A stretch of DNA of 34,028 bases from Haliea sp. Its GTDB lineage: Bacteria; Pseudomonadota; Gammaproteobacteria; Pseudomonadales; Halieaceae. The DNA lies in the NCBI GenBank assembly GCA_030730585.1, contig JANQUV010000044.1:1-34028 (forward strand). The letters run 5' to 3'. The translations under genes and the position numbers were made by a program. A model generated the notes under the pieces. The model did not search any database and was not told the origin of the DNA. It worked only from the letters and a program-made list of their open reading frames with translations. Below, one piece after another: positions 1 to 9,725 of this stretch; positions within the stretch are counted from its first letter, which is position 1; every line of letters begins with the position of its first letter.

Positions 1-7
1 GTGCAGA

Positions 8-700
8 ATGAATGAGAGTGCGCGCTGCTGGGGAGTGATTCCTGCGGCGGGTTCGGGCGCTCGTATGGGGGGTGGTGAACCCAAGCAGCACCTGCAGTTG
101 GCCGGTAAAAGTTTGTTACAGCATAGCCTGGATGCGCTGCTGGCACTGCCCGGCCTGCAGGGGGTGGTAATTGCTTTGGCGGCTAACGACCCAGCGGCAG
201 CTTATTACCGCGAGCAGGCGGGCGTGCAGGTTGTGGAGGGGGGCGCCCGGCGCGCTGACTCTGTGTTGGCGGCTCTGCGGTGTTTGCAAAAAAATGCATA
301 TGGGGATGATTGGGTGCTAGTGCATGACGCCGCTCGTCCTTGCCTCTCAGCCGTTGATGGCGAGCGACTGATCACACAAGTGTTGGCTCAGGCCTGCGGC
401 GGGCTCCTCGCTGAACCCGTCGTCGATACTTTGAAGCGGGTTGACGCGGGCTGCAGGGTGCAGGCCACCGTCGACCGTCAAGGCCTGTGGCGCGCCCAAA
501 CGCCGCAAATGTTCCGGCTGCAGGAATTGCAGGCGGTCATGCAGCGCGCGCTGCAGGCAGGTGTCGAGGTGACGGACGAAGCATCGGCTATGGAGTGGGG
601 TGGCTGTCCGGTGCTGGTTGTGCCGGGATCTCCGAGCAACTTCAAGGTGACTGTTGCCAGTGATCTCGCGCTCGCAGGTTTTTATTTAGGTCTCAGGTAG
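8..700 (+). CDS. ispD: 2-C-methyl-D-erythritol 4-phosphate cytidylyltransferase IspD
   Basis: IspD transfers CMP from CTP to methylerythritol phosphate, the third step of the MEP isoprenoid pathway, in the cytosol. The 230-residue protein opens with the nucleotide-binding loop [12 protein letters not shown] (residues 10-21) followed by PKQHL, and carries the family motif VHDAARP near residue 105; the C-terminal half has the expected TDEASAME segment. The length matches the family (about 225-235 residues). The ATG at 8 is the only reasonable start, and only seven bases precede it here, so the upstream gene and ribosome binding site cannot be judged. The gene lies 20 bases before ispF, its pathway partner, in the order typical of gammaproteobacteria, so co-transcription is likely. 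Confidence 0.97.
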   Translation: MNESARCWGVIPAAGSGARMGGGEPKQHLQLAGKSLLQHSLDALLALPGLQGVVIALAANDPAAAYYREQAGVQVVEGGARRADSVLAALRCLQKNAYGDDWVLVHDAARPCLSAVDGERLITQVLAQACGGLLAEPVVDTLKRVDAGCRVQATVDRQGLWRAQTPQMFRLQELQAVMQRALQAGVEVTDEASAMEWGGCPVLVVPGSPSNFKVTVASDLALAGFYLGLR

Positions 701-720
701 CGGTAACAGGGGTGTGTGCA

Positions 721-1203
721 ATGCGTATTGGGCATGGGTTCGATGTACACCGTTTTGGCCCCGGTACTGTGGTGGTGCTGGGCGGCGTGAGTATCCCCCA
801 CACGCAGGGATTGGTCGCTCACTCTGACGGTGACGTGCTGATTCACGCGATCTGCGATGCCCTGCTGGGCGCTATCGGTGCGGGTGATATCGGGCGCCAC
901 TTCCCTGACACCGATCCCGCTTTCGCGGCCATCGACAGCCGCATATTGCTGCGCCGCGTGTTTGAGCAGGTCGCTGCGCTGGGCTGGCAGCTGGTCAACC
1001 TCGATGCCACGCTGATTGCCGAAGCCCCTCGTATGGCCGCGCACGTCGAGGCTATGCAGCGGAACCTGGCCGCTGACCTGCAGGCCGCAGTGAGCCAGGT
1101 CAATGTCAAGGCAACCACCACCGAGCGGCTGGGATTTACCGGCCGTGGTGAGGGTATCGCGGCGCAGGCCGTGGTGCTGCTGCAAGGCGCTGATCGCGCA
1201 TGA
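721..1203 (+). CDS. ispF: 2-C-methyl-D-erythritol 2,4-cyclodiphosphate synthase IspF
   Basis: IspF closes the cyclodiphosphate ring of the MEP pathway with release of CMP; the family forms zinc-containing homotrimers. From the ATG at 721 the protein is 160 residues, the normal length, and starts with the canonical [13 protein letters not shown], which carries metal ligands D8 and H10; the third ligand, H42, lies in [13 protein letters not shown] longer frame from GTG 712 exists, but the ATG is preceded by an AGGGG element at 707-711 and gives the family N-terminus. The stop codon overlaps the truD start (ATGA at 1200-1203), which indicates translational coupling. Confidence 0.97.
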   Translation: MRIGHGFDVHRFGPGTVVVLGGVSIPHTQGLVAHSDGDVLIHAICDALLGAIGAGDIGRHFPDTDPAFAAIDSRILLRRVFEQVAALGWQLVNLDATLIAEAPRMAAHVEAMQRNLAADLQAAVSQVNVKATTTERLGFTGRGEGIAAQAVVLLQGADRA

Positions 1204-2255
1204 GCCTGGACCTTCCCCGCTGCGGCCCGCTGGCCAGAGCGAGCGCCGTGATTCGCACGCTACCCGGGGACTTTGTGGTCCATGAGCAGCTCGGCTTTGA
1301 GCCGGATGGCCAGGGGGAGCACGTCTTTTTGCATCTTGAAAAAACGGGGCTGACCACCCCGGATCTGCTGGAGCGGGTGTCCGCTCTTGCGGGCATCCCG
1401 TTGCGTGACATTGGCTATAGTGGACTCAAGGACCGGCATGCAGTGACCCGCCAGTGGGTTAGCGTACGCATGGCGGGCAAGCCCGAGCCCGACTGGCAGC
1501 GGCTGAATGTGCCCGGCGAGGTTGAGCTATTGGTGTCTCAGCGGCATTCGCGCAAACTCAAACGCGGGGTGCACCGGGCGAATACCTTTGCGCTGTGCTT
1601 ACGGCAGCTGGAGGGTGACCCCGCGACAATTCTGGGCGCGCTGCAGCGCATTCGCGATCGAGGTGTACCCAATTATTTTGCCGAGCAGCGGTTTGGGCGT
1701 GGCGGAGCAACACTGCTGCAGGCGCGGCATTGGATGGAACGCGGGGCCCGCAAATTGACCCACAGTAAACGCGGCTTCTTTCTGTCGGCGTTGCGTAGCG
1801 ATTTATTCAACCGCCTGTTGGCGCAACGTGTGCTTTCCGGTGCATGGGAACGGCTGCAAGACGGCGATGTCTGCATGTTGCACGGTAGCCGCAGCGTGTT
1901 TCCCTGCAGCGTTCTGGATGCCGATTTGCAGGCGCGAGCTGCTGCGGGTGATGTTCACCCGGGCTTGCCGCTGTGGGGGGTGGGGGTGAGCCTGCAAAGC
2001 CCCGCTGTGGAAGCGGCCCAACGTGCGCTGCTGTTGCCGGATGCGACGGTGTGCACTTTTCTCGAACAGTGTGGCTTGGCCTTGTCTTATCGTTCGGCTC
2101 GTCTGTTGCCGGATGACTTTTCGTGGCACTTTTGTGATGATGCGTCGCTGTTGCTGACATTCAGCCTGCCCCCGGGTAGCTATGCCACCGCGCTGTTGGC
2201 GGAATTACTCGATTACAGGGAAGGATATCAAGAGCGTGAGGGCCGCAGTGAATAA
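1200..2255 (+). CDS. truD: tRNA pseudouridine(13) synthase TruD
   Basis: TruD isomerises uridine 13 of tRNA-Glu to pseudouridine. The 351-residue protein shows the family signature [12 protein letters not shown] (residues 72-83) with the presumed catalytic aspartate D78, and the later NYFAEQRFG motif near residue 157. Length agrees with the family (about 345-355). The start overlaps the ispF stop by four bases. In most gammaproteobacteria surE follows directly; here the truD stop runs straight into pcm, so surE is absent from this place. The ispD-ispF-truD-pcm run appears to be one transcription unit. Confidence 0.96.
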   Translation: MSLDLPRCGPLARASAVIRTLPGDFVVHEQLGFEPDGQGEHVFLHLEKTGLTTPDLLERVSALAGIPLRDIGYSGLKDRHAVTRQWVSVRMAGKPEPDWQRLNVPGEVELLVSQRHSRKLKRGVHRANTFALCLRQLEGDPATILGALQRIRDRGVPNYFAEQRFGRGGATLLQARHWMERGARKLTHSKRGFFLSALRSDLFNRLLAQRVLSGAWERLQDGDVCMLHGSRSVFPCSVLDADLQARAAAGDVHPGLPLWGVGVSLQSPAVEAAQRALLLPDATVCTFLEQCGLALSYRSARLLPDDFSWHFCDDASLLLTFSLPPGSYATALLAELLDYREGYQEREGRSE

Positions 2256-2277
2256 CGTCGATCTCAGGGGCATAGGG

Positions 2278-2910
2278 ATGACCTCACAGCGCACCCGCGA
2301 ACGGCTGGTGCGCCGCCTTGCCGAGCAGGGTGTGCAGGATGAGCGCGTTTTGGATGTTATGCGCCGTACGCCCCGTCACCTGTTTTTGGATGAAGCCATG
2401 GCGCACAGGGCTTATGAAGACACCGCGCTACCCATCGGTTTTCAGCAAACGCTTTCGCAGCCTTATATTGTGGCTCGTATGACAGAGTTGTTACTGGAGC
2501 AGGGCCCGCGTAGTCGGGTGCTGGAAATTGGCACCGGGTCGGGCTATCAGACGGCGGTACTGGCGCAATTGGTGGAGGAGGTGTGGAGCATTGAGCGCAT
2601 CAAGCCTTTGCTCGACAAAGCCCGGTCTCGGCTGCGGCAACTGAAATTGCGCAACGTGCGCTTCAGTCATGCTGATGGTGGCCTGGGCTGGGAAGAGGCA
2701 GCCCCGTTTGATGGCATCATCAGTACCGCTGCGCCTGAAACCATTCCCGAAGACTTGCTGCGGCAGTTGGCGCTTGGTGGGTGCATGGTGATTCCGGTGG
2801 GCGCTTCGCTGCAGCAGCTGCAAGTGATTACCCGCACCAGTGAAGGCTATGACACACGTCTGGTTGAGGCGGTGAATTTTGTGCCGCTGCGTTCCGGGAC
2901 GGTGAAATGA
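2278..2910 (+). CDS. pcm: Protein-L-isoaspartate O-methyltransferase
   Basis: Pcm methylates abnormal L-isoaspartyl residues in aged proteins using S-adenosylmethionine and so starts their repair; it is a cytosolic enzyme often tied to stationary-phase survival. The SAM-binding motif [18 protein letters not shown] is present, preceded by the family block [15 protein letters not shown], with [11 protein letters not shown] near the N-terminus. The ATG at 2278 gives 210 residues, the usual length, and has AGGGG at 2264-2268 upstream. A GTG at 2248 that overlaps the truD stop also has a fair ribosome binding site (GAGGG at 2238-2242) and would add ten residues, so it remains a real alternative. 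The stop is four bases before the DUF368 gene. Confidence 0.95.
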   Translation: MTSQRTRERLVRRLAEQGVQDERVLDVMRRTPRHLFLDEAMAHRAYEDTALPIGFQQTLSQPYIVARMTELLLEQGPRSRVLEIGTGSGYQTAVLAQLVEEVWSIERIKPLLDKARSRLRQLKLRNVRFSHADGGLGWEEAAPFDGIISTAAPETIPEDLLRQLALGGCMVIPVGASLQQLQVITRTSEGYDTRLVEAVNFVPLRSGTVK

Positions 2911-2914
2911 TCAC

Positions 2915-3817
2915 ATGACACCTTTTGGCGTGTTTCTTCGCGGGGTGCTGATGGGCGCCGCGGACATCGTGCCGGGCGTATCCGGTGGCACCATGGCGTT
3001 CATTACCGGAATATATGATCGCTTGCTTGCCAGTATTCGGGCCTTCGATTTGCGCTGCTTGCAGCTGGTGACACAAGGCGAAGTGCGCGCTGCCTGGGCG
3101 CATGTCGATGGCACATTCCTGTTCACGCTGGGTGCGGGCATTGCCACCAGCATACTCTCTCTCGCCAGAGTTGTGGCGTGGTTGCTGGAAACCTACCCGG
3201 TGCCTTTGTGGGCGTTCTTCTTTGGGCTCATTCTGGCGTCTGCGCTGGTGCTAGTGCGTCAGGTACCACACTGGAGCTTTCCCAGAGGCCTCTGCCTGCT
3301 GGTCGGTTTATGCACCGCGGCCGCCATTGCGCTCAGCCCGGTGGTGTCGTTGCCCATGGGGTTGCCGGCTATTTTCATTGCCGGCTTTGTCGCTATTTGC
3401 GCCATGATTCTGCCGGGGATATCCGGCAGTTTTATTCTCATCCTGTTGGGTATGTATGCCACCGTGCTGCACGCGGTCAAAAACCTCGAACTTGACGTTA
3501 TGCTGGTTTTTGCCACGGGCGCGGTACTGGGGCTTATGTGCTTTTCTCGGGTATTGCACTGGTTGTTACGCCGTTTTCATGCGGGAACCATGGCGCTGTT
3601 GACGGGCTTTTTGTTTGGCTCGCTGCTAGTGGTTTGGCCCTGGAAGCACCCGCTTGATTGGGTTTTAGGCAGTGATGGCGTGCCGCGGCCGGCACAGCAG
3701 GTCCCCGTCTGGCCCTGGAATTTTGCAGGCGATCCCACGCTAGCGGTGTGTGCGCTGTTAATGGTGTTTGGTTTTGCACTGGTTTGGCTGATTGAGAGGC
3801 GCTGGGGTGAAAGTTAA
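2915..3817 (+). CDS. DUF368 membrane protein, probable undecaprenyl-phosphate translocase
   Basis: This is a 300-residue, very hydrophobic protein of family DUF368, with about eight to nine predicted membrane segments. Two pseudo-repeated motifs are visible: PGVSGGTMAFITGIYD near residues 20-35 and LPGISGSFILILLGMY near 166-181, the paired PGxSG elements typical of the family. Published work on DUF368 members in other bacteria links them to return of undecaprenyl phosphate from the outer to the inner leaflet of the inner membrane; applying that role here is inference from family membership. It starts four bases after pcm and overlaps the proposed nlpD start, so it is embedded in the pcm-nlpD-rpoS operon next to another envelope gene. 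Confidence 0.87.
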   Translation: MTPFGVFLRGVLMGAADIVPGVSGGTMAFITGIYDRLLASIRAFDLRCLQLVTQGEVRAAWAHVDGTFLFTLGAGIATSILSLARVVAWLLETYPVPLWAFFFGLILASALVLVRQVPHWSFPRGLCLLVGLCTAAAIALSPVVSLPMGLPAIFIAGFVAICAMILPGISGSFILILLGMYATVLHAVKNLELDVMLVFATGAVLGLMCFSRVLHWLLRRFHAGTMALLTGFLFGSLLVVWPWKHPLDWVLGSDGVPRPAQQVPVWPWNFAGDPTLAVCALLMVFGFALVWLIERRWGES

Positions 3818-4727
3818 GCGCCCCGCTGAGGCTTCGTCAGTCGCCCCGGGGGTTTGGTGGCGCGCACCTATCGGGCTGATCTGTAGCGTGCTGGTTCTGG
3901 CGGGCTGCGCCAGCGGGAGCCCTGCACCGATTGAAAACCGCCAGTCGCCTGCTTCGGTCGGCAGCGTTGCGTCAGAGCGCTATAGCGTGCGTCTGGGCGA
4001 TACACTGTACGCCATCGCCTTCCGGTTTGGGGTTGATTACCGCACCCTGGCGGCTACCAACGGGATTGCGCCGCCTTACATCATATATCCGGGGCAGAGT
4101 TTGATTGTCAGGCCTGGGCGTGGGCAGCCTGTAGCTTCAGCGCCACTGTCTGAGCCCTCACCATCCCCGCCTGCACGCTCTGCGCCCCCGGCCGGCGCAG
4201 CCACGCCGTCACCTGCCGTTGCGTTCCCCGCCGTTTCGCCCTCTCACAGTCCAACTGTCACATCGCCCATGGCTGCGCCTGCTAATGTGCCGGCACCGTC
4301 TCCTCGCACGCCAGCGCTACCGTTGGCGGCGGCCAGCAAGCCTGCACCGCCACTGGCACCCGTAGGCGCATGGCGCTGGCCTTCTCAGGGCCCGGTGACA
4401 CGGGGCTACTCCGCCACTGTTCACAAGGGGATCGATATTGGTGGCCGGCGCGGCGAGCCCGTGGTGGCGGTGGCGGCGGGTGATGTGGTGTATGCCGGTA
4501 CGGGAATTGTCGGCTTTGGTGAGCTGTTGATTATCAAGCATGACGATGTTTACCTTAGCGCCTACGGGCATAACGATCGCCTGCTCGTTGCGGAGGGCGC
4601 ACGCGTGTCCGCCGGGCAAAAAATTGCTGAGAAGGGGAGCACCGGAACCGACGTGGTAAAACTGCATTTTGAGATCCGTAAGGAGGGCAAGCCGATAGAT
4701 CCCATCCAATTGTTGCCTCGGCGCTAG
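3807..4727 (+). CDS. nlpD: NlpD-type LysM/M23 lipoprotein, amidase activator
   Basis: NlpD is an outer-membrane lipoprotein that activates the amidase AmiC during daughter-cell separation. The sequence shows a positively charged N-terminus, a hydrophobic stretch and the lipobox LVLAGC, a LysM peptidoglycan-binding domain (YSVRLGDTLYAIAFRFG onward), a long Pro/Ala/Ser-rich linker and a C-terminal LytM/M23 domain. The M23 domain is degenerate: KGIDIGG and YGHND stand where active enzymes have the zinc ligands HxxxD and HxH, as expected for an activator and not a hydrolase. I chose GTG 3807 because GAGAGG (3794-3799) sits seven bases upstream; a TTG at 3792 is possible. The gene overlaps the DUF368 stop. 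In relatives the main rpoS promoter lies inside nlpD; I did not identify it here. Confidence 0.94.
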   Translation: MKVKRPAEASSVAPGVWWRAPIGLICSVLVLAGCASGSPAPIENRQSPASVGSVASERYSVRLGDTLYAIAFRFGVDYRTLAATNGIAPPYIIYPGQSLIVRPGRGQPVASAPLSEPSPSPPARSAPPAGAATPSPAVAFPAVSPSHSPTVTSPMAAPANVPAPSPRTPALPLAAASKPAPPLAPVGAWRWPSQGPVTRGYSATVHKGIDIGGRRGEPVVAVAAGDVVYAGTGIVGFGELLIIKHDDVYLSAYGHNDRLLVAEGARVSAGQKIAEKGSTGTDVVKLHFEIRKEGKPIDPIQLLPRR

Positions 4728-4813
4728 GCGTCTTGTAAGCACGCATCCCCATGGGGTAATCTGTCAGACCGGCGACAATTCACTCCGCTCTGCGGGGCGA
4801 TCCGAGGTGTGGC

Positions 4814-5866
4814 ATGGAAGTCGAAATAAGAAAAGCGGCCCGGCAACGCAGGGCGCCAAGCGCAGTGCACGACAACGACGAACCGCCATACTCAACCCTG
4901 GCAGGGGAATCTGGCAAAGAAGCCGAAGATGACTCGGGCTCTGAGGGCTTGCTCTCTCAGGTTGATGAAAGCGATCAAGCCGACGAAGACACACTCGCCT
5001 TCGATCAGGCCCGGGCTGCCCACAGTGGTCAAAAATCACTGGATGCCACTCAGTTGTATCTCAATGAAATTGGTTTTTCGCCGCTGCTAACGGCCGACGA
5101 AGAGAAGTACTTTTCGAGGCTTGCCTTGCAGGGTGATGAATCGGCTCGCTGCCGCATGATCGAAAGTAACCTGCGTTTGGTGGTGAAGATATCTCGCCGC
5201 TATATCAACCGCGGCCTGAGCCTTCTCGATCTCATCGAGGAGGGCAACTTGGGCTTGATTCGCGCGGTGGAGAAATTCGATCCGGAGCGCGGCTTCCGGT
5301 TTTCAACCTACGCGACATGGTGGATTCGTCAAACCATTGAGCGCGGCATTATGAATCAGACACGCACCATTCGCCTGCCTATTCACGTAGTGAAAGAGCT
5401 TAATGTTTATTTACGTGCTGCGCGTGAGCTGACACAACAGCTGGACCATGAGCCCACGGCAGAGGATATCGGCCGCCTGCTGGATCGCCCGGCAGGTGAC
5501 GTTAAGCGCATGTTGGGGCTGAACGAGCGGGTCACTTCTATTGACGGGCCGGCCGGCGCAGACTCCGATCGAGTGTTGCTCGAGACGATTGCCGATTCAG
5601 GCGATACCGACCCGTCGCAACTGCTGCAGGAAGACGACATCCGCGACAGTATCAGTCCGTGGCTGGACCAGCTGAGCGAAAGGCAGCGCGAGGTGGTCAC
5701 CCGTCGCTTCGGTTTGCGTGGCCACGAAAGCGGCACTCTGGAAGAGGTGGGGCGAGAAATCGGCCTGACTCGGGAGAGGGTCAGGCAGATCCAGGTGGAG
5801 GCGCTGCGCCGTCTGCGGCACATCATGGAAATGCAAGGCCTTACAGGTGACGCGTTATTCCGTTAG
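4814..5866 (+). CDS. rpoS: RNA polymerase sigma factor RpoS
   Basis: RpoS directs transcription in stationary phase and under general stress. The 350-residue protein has a long acidic N-terminus (about residues 1-70), then region 1.2 ([21 protein letters not shown]), region 2 with [18 protein letters not shown] and [15 protein letters not shown], region 3, and the region 4 helix-turn-helix [20 protein letters not shown]. It is slightly longer than the E. coli protein (330), mainly in the N-terminus. The ATG at 4814 has GAGGTG at 4803-4808. It lies 86 bases after nlpD, the classic arrangement. The convergent fdxA gene ends 48 bases downstream. Confidence 0.97.
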   Translation: MEVEIRKAARQRRAPSAVHDNDEPPYSTLAGESGKEAEDDSGSEGLLSQVDESDQADEDTLAFDQARAAHSGQKSLDATQLYLNEIGFSPLLTADEEKYFSRLALQGDESARCRMIESNLRLVVKISRRYINRGLSLLDLIEEGNLGLIRAVEKFDPERGFRFSTYATWWIRQTIERGIMNQTRTIRLPIHVVKELNVYLRAARELTQQLDHEPTAEDIGRLLDRPAGDVKRMLGLNERVTSIDGPAGADSDRVLLETIADSGDTDPSQLLQEDDIRDSISPWLDQLSERQREVVTRRFGLRGHESGTLEEVGREIGLTRERVRQIQVEALRRLRHIMEMQGLTGDALFR

Positions 5867-5914
5867 GGCATTATCGCTCGGCGCGTATGGCCTGAATGCC
5901 GTCGGCTGGGTTGC

Positions 5915-6238
5915 CTAGCGCTCAAGCAGTGCCAATTTGTTGGGCTTGTGGGCCCATTCCTCGGCGTCTTCAGCAGCACCCTTCATTTCAGTAATGTTGG
6001 GCCAAATTTCTGCCAACTCGGCATTAAGCTCTAGAAAGACCAGCTGGTCTTCGGGTAATTCGTCTTCCGAATAAATGGCGTCAACCGGGCACTCGGGCTC
6101 GCACAGCGCGCAGTCGATACACTCGTCCGGGTGAATGACCAAAAAGTTGGGGCCCTCATAGAAGCAGTCAACGGGGCACACTTCCACGCAGTCTGTGTGT
6201 TTGCACTTGATACATTGTTCGCCAACTACAAAAGTCAT
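5915..6238 (-). CDS. fdxA: FdxA-type 7Fe ferredoxin
   Basis: This is a small soluble electron carrier with one [3Fe-4S] and one [4Fe-4S] cluster, very like Azotobacter ferredoxin I in length (107 residues) and layout. The N-terminal block [17 protein letters not shown] supplies C9 and C17 for the 3Fe cluster and C21 for the 4Fe cluster, with the free cysteines C12 and C25 of that family. The second block [12 protein letters not shown] supplies the remaining ligands. The C-terminal extension [15 protein letters not shown] is also typical. The gene is between rpoS (convergent) and mutS (same strand, upstream), a standard gammaproteobacterial neighbourhood. The redox partner is not evident. Confidence 0.96.
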   Translation of the reverse strand: MTFVVGEQCIKCKHTDCVEVCPVDCFYEGPNFLVIHPDECIDCALCEPECPVDAIYSEDELPEDQLVFLELNAELAEIWPNITEMKGAAEDAEEWAHKPNKLALLER

Positions 6239-6396
6239 GCCAGTTTTGCCTCTTCTGCCCCTTGGGCGCTGGTTTGGGGGCGAAGTTTACCCGCTGCGCG
6301 CCGAGTTTTAAAGGGTTGCAATGCCGGTGTTTACGCCTTTGCCTCGATAGTGACCGTCTCTTTGCGCCTTCTGCCTCTAGCGGGGTGGTTTCCTCC

Positions 6397-8955
6397 TCAG
6401 CTGAGTTTGGAGTGCAACTCATACAGGAGTGCCAGAGCATCACGTGGGCTGAGGTTATCCGGATCGATGGTTTCCAGCAACGTTACCACCGGGTGCGGAT
6501 CGGCAGCGGCAAACAGCTCTACTTGAGCGGGTGGGCGACCGTGTTCCTGCCGCGCCGGTGCGCGCTCCAGAGCGCGTAGTTTTGTCCGTGCGGCGCGCAG
6601 TACCGGGTCCGGAATACCCGCTAGTTTGGCCACTTGCAGGCCGAAGCTGCGATTGGCCGGGCCTTCCTGAATGTTGTGCAAAAACACCACGTGATCCTCA
6701 TGCTCGGTAGCATCAAGGTGCACGTTGGCCATGGTTGGGCATTCATCGGGCAGCGCAGTGAGCTCAAAATAGTGAGTAGCAAAGAGGGTAAAGGCGCGCA
6801 CTTCGCGGGCTAGCTGGACCGCGGCCGCCCAGGCCAGGCTTAGCCCATCGAAGGTGCTTGTGCCGCGGCCCACTTCATCCATCAGCACCAGGCTGCGCTC
6901 GGAAGCATTGTGCAGTATGTTTGCCGTTTCGGTCATCTCCACCATAAAGGTCGAACGCCCGCCGGCGAGGTCATCGGATGAGCCAATTCGCGTGAAAATG
7001 CGGTCGATAGGGGACAACCGAACACGCTCTGCAGGCACAAAGCTGCCGACATGGGCGAGCAGGGCTATTAGCGCATTCTGGCGCATGTAGGTCGATTTGC
7101 CGCCCATATTGGGGCCTGTAATCAATAGCATACGGCGTTGGTTATTGAGGCAGGTGTCATTGGCAATGAAGGGCTCTTCCAGAACTTGCTCCACCACCAG
7201 GTGCCGCCCTCGCTCTACCTCAAAGACCTGCTCCTCGGTAAATTCAGGTTGGCACAGGCGCAGGCTTGCTGCGCGCTCGGCCAGGGTGCCGAGCACATCG
7301 AGCTCGGAGACCGCTGCGGCGCTGTCTTGTAAGGGGGCTAGATCTTCGTTCAATCGCTCTAACAGCGCTTCATAGAGGGCTTTTTCCCGGGTCAGGGCAC
7401 GGCTGCGAGCCGAGAGTGCTTTGTCTTCGAAAGTTTTGAGTTCAGGCGTGATGAAGCGCTCGGCGTTCTTCAGGGTTTGCCGCCGCTGGTAGGTGTCCGG
7501 CGCGCGGTCGGACTGGGCGCGGCTGATTTCGATGTAATAGCCGTGCACCCTGTTGTAGCCCACTTTTAGCGTACTGATGCCGGTGGCAGCGCGTTCGCGG
7601 GTTTCGATCTCCAGCAAATAGTCACCGGCATTGCTGCTGATGCGGCGCAGCTCGTCGAGCTCGGCATCATAACCACTGGCAATCACGCCGCCTTCACGGA
7701 TGACGACCGGCGGACTGTCGCAGATTGCACGCTCAAGCAGCGTGCACAGTACCGGGTACTCGGCAGTCTGTACCGACAGCTCGCCAAGGCGTGGCGCGGT
7801 GCAGGCGGCAACGGCGAGTCGCAATGCCGGGAGTGCGGCCAACGAGCTGCGCAGGCGGGTGAGGTCGCGAGGGCGCGCAGAGCGCAAGGCGACCCGGCTG
7901 AGGATGCGCTCCATATCACCCACAGGCTTCAATGCGGTCTGTACAGGCTCGTAGCGAAACTCGGTACACAAACTGGCAATGGCGGCCTGGCGCGCCTGCA
8001 GCACGCCAATGTCGGTGAGCGGGCGGTGCAGCCAGCGGCGTAGCAGCCGGCTGCCCATGGCAGTGACACAGTAATCCATAACAGACAGCAGCGTGTGCTC
8101 ATCCCCGCCCGTGAGATTGCGGTCGATTTCGAGATTGCGCCGGGTTGCGGCGTCGAGGATAACGCTCTCCGCGCGGTTTTCGTGGGCGATGCTGCGGATG
8201 TGCGGCAGGTTGTTGCGCTGGGTATCTTTAACGTACTGCAGCAAGCAGCCGGCGGCGCCGAGTGCCAGCCTCAGGGTGTCACAGCCAAAACCTTGCAGGT
8301 CATGGGTCTGGAACTGGAGATTGAGGGCGCGGCGCGCGCTGTCTTGGTCGAACTCCCAGCTCGGTTGGGCGCGTGCGCCACGCCGGGTCGTGATCAGCGG
8401 CAGCGTCATTGTGTCCTGGTACAGAATCTCAGCCGGGTTCAAGCGCTGCAATTCACTGGCCAGGGCTTCATCACCAGTAACTTCAAGCACACGGAAACGC
8501 CCACTGGCGAGGTCCAGCCACGCCACACCAAAATGATCGCGGTGCTGGCTAACGGCGAGCAGCAGATTGTCCGCGCGCGCATCCAGCAGGGCCTCATCGC
8601 TCAAAGTGCCGGGCGTCACCACCCGTACCACCTGGCGATCAACCGGCCCCTTGCTGGTGGCAGGGTCGCCGACTTGCTCGCAGATGGCCACCGATACGCC
8701 GCCTCTCACGAGCCGTGCCAGATAGCCTTCGGCCGCATGATACGGCACGCCCGCCATCGGAATAGGTTCGCCGCCCGACTTGCCGCGTGCAGTGAGTGTG
8801 ATATCTAACAGTTCCGCAGCGCGCTTGGCATCGTCGAAAAACAGCTCGTAGAAGTCACCCATGCGGTAAAACACCATATCACGCGGATGCTGCGCCTTGA
8901 TTTTGAAGTACTGCTGCATCATGGGCGTGTGGGCGGCGCTATTATCGCTGTTCAT
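6397..8955 (-). CDS. mutS: DNA mismatch repair protein MutS
   Basis: MutS recognises base mismatches and small loops and recruits MutL. From the ATG at 8955 the protein is 852 residues, matching the family (about 850-860). It begins a few residues before [15 protein letters not shown] and has the mismatch-wedge motif F35-Y36-E37 in MGDFYELF. The C-terminal ATPase has Walker [10 protein letters not shown] (from residue 614), Walker [16 protein letters not shown] and the ATHYFELT switch region. An open frame extends 27 codons upstream to 9036 but runs into the neighbouring gene and lacks family character, so I rejected that start. No strong ribosome binding site is visible. It follows the YbjN-like gene by 40 bases and may be co-transcribed with it. 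Confidence 0.97.
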   Translation of the reverse strand: MNSDNSAAHTPMMQQYFKIKAQHPRDMVFYRMGDFYELFFDDAKRAAELLDITLTARGKSGGEPIPMAGVPYHAAEGYLARLVRGGVSVAICEQVGDPATSKGPVDRQVVRVVTPGTLSDEALLDARADNLLLAVSQHRDHFGVAWLDLASGRFRVLEVTGDEALASELQRLNPAEILYQDTMTLPLITTRRGARAQPSWEFDQDSARRALNLQFQTHDLQGFGCDTLRLALGAAGCLLQYVKDTQRNNLPHIRSIAHENRAESVILDAATRRNLEIDRNLTGGDEHTLLSVMDYCVTAMGSRLLRRWLHRPLTDIGVLQARQAAIASLCTEFRYEPVQTALKPVGDMERILSRVALRSARPRDLTRLRSSLAALPALRLAVAACTAPRLGELSVQTAEYPVLCTLLERAICDSPPVVIREGGVIASGYDAELDELRRISSNAGDYLLEIETRERAATGISTLKVGYNRVHGYYIEISRAQSDRAPDTYQRRQTLKNAERFITPELKTFEDKALSARSRALTREKALYEALLERLNEDLAPLQDSAAAVSELDVLGTLAERAASLRLCQPEFTEEQVFEVERGRHLVVEQVLEEPFIANDTCLNNQRRMLLITGPNMGGKSTYMRQNALIALLAHVGSFVPAERVRLSPIDRIFTRIGSSDDLAGGRSTFMVEMTETANILHNASERSLVLMDEVGRGTSTFDGLSLAWAAAVQLAREVRAFTLFATHYFELTALPDECPTMANVHLDATEHEDHVVFLHNIQEGPANRSFGLQVAKLAGIPDPVLRAARTKLRALERAPARQEHGRPPAQVELFAAADPHPVVTLLETIDPDNLSPRDALALLYELHSKLS

Positions 8956-8995
8956 GGTATCTGCGTAGCCTGTCGCTAGGGGGTGGGCTTGTGAC

Positions 8996-9466
8996 TCAGT
9001 GCACCACGGATCGAGGCCGCTGGCGCGTGGAGCCATCTTCCGAAAACAGATAATCCAATCGCAAGCACTCCTCGGAAAGTTGCAGCATGGCCTGCATGGT
9101 CATCGCGACAAAATGATTGAACTGGGTTTCGGTGACCCCTGCATTGCCTGGGAAGATGGCGGCAGAGACCAGTTGGGGCGTGGCATCGTCGACTACATCA
9201 AGAAACAGCTTGAGCGTGGGGTACTCCATATTCAAGCGCCCCAGGTCGGCAGACAATGCGAGTAGAGCCATGGGGCGAATTTCCAGCTCGGTGGTAAACA
9301 GCAGCCCAAAACTTTCCGGGATCAGCCGGCTGTCCAATACGCCTTCTTGTGAGCGAATTTCGCTGATGTGCAGGTTGTCGCAATGTTCGCACAGGTAGCT
9401 CTCCACGGCGCTGGCATTCAGCCAGCGTTCCAGCAGTGGGCGGTCGGGAATGACGGGGGCGGACAT
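8996..9466 (-). CDS. YbjN-like domain protein
   Basis: This 156-residue soluble protein resembles the YbjN / putative sensory-transduction-regulator family, which has a type III secretion chaperone-like fold. Visible features are a mixed alpha/beta N-terminal part ([24 protein letters not shown]), a beta-rich middle ([25 protein letters not shown]) and a C-terminal helix ([25 protein letters not shown]). There is no signal peptide, membrane segment or catalytic motif. I chose the ATG at 9466 ([10 protein letters not shown]); a TTG at 9490 would add eight residues without a better ribosome binding site. The gene occupies the position where cinA usually lies between mutS and recA. The family assignment is moderate and the molecular role is unknown. 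Confidence 0.7.
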   Translation of the reverse strand: MSAPVIPDRPLLERWLNASAVESYLCEHCDNLHISEIRSQEGVLDSRLIPESFGLLFTTELEIRPMALLALSADLGRLNMEYPTLKLFLDVVDDATPQLVSAAIFPGNAGVTETQFNHFVAMTMQAMLQLSEECLRLDYLFSEDGSTRQRPRSVVH

Positions 9467-9628
9467 GATGCAACCAGAGTTAACCAACAAGCGGAGAATG
9501 TTACGCCAAGGCTGGGCGATGCTCCACCCGCATCTGCGGTTTTACCGGCGGCCTCTGCGCTAATGTTGGCAGCGTAGGCTACGTTCTCAGTGGCGAGGGC
9601 CGCATGTCGGTTAAGGGATGACCGTTAT

Positions 9629-9653
9629 AACCTGTAGCCTATGTGTACAGGTT
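9629..9653. promoter_or_regulatory. Inverted repeat AACCTGTA-N9-TACAGGTT
   Basis: Perfect 8-bp arms flank a 9-bp spacer (gcctatgtg). The half-sites ACCTGT and ACAGGT equal those of the Vibrio fischeri lux box, but that box has 8 bases between them and this site has 11. The bases also contain CTGT and ACAG, the LexA half-sites, again at non-canonical spacing (11 instead of 8). The binding protein is unknown. Confidence 0.5.
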
Positions 9654-9709
9654 TATCGGCAGTGGGCGCATTTGGCTACTCAGGGGGCTTGCTTTTTCCT
9701 GTCGCTACA

Positions 9710-9725
9710 CTGAGTATATATACAG
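9710..9725. promoter_or_regulatory. LexA-type SOS box upstream of recA
   Basis: The sequence is CTGA-GTATATAT-ACAG. It matches the gammaproteobacterial LexA consensus CTGT-N8-ACAG at seven of the eight defined bases and has the usual AT-rich core. It lies about 70 bases before the recA start, where LexA would overlap the promoter. A TTGCTT at 9689-9694 could be part of the -35 element, but the -10 assignment is unclear because the core is a run of TA steps. Confidence 0.8.

Noticed and set aside
682-1185. Minus-strand frame of 167 codons over ispF
   Set aside because: It is antisense to a conserved essential gene and resembles no family.
8095-8808. Long plus-strand frame (237 codons) inside mutS
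   Set aside because: It is fully antisense to conserved mutS codons; high-GC wobble positions produce such shadows.
9629-9653. Reading this dyad as a second LexA box
   Set aside because: The CTGT and ACAG half-sites are 11 bases apart rather than 8, so LexA binding is unlikely.
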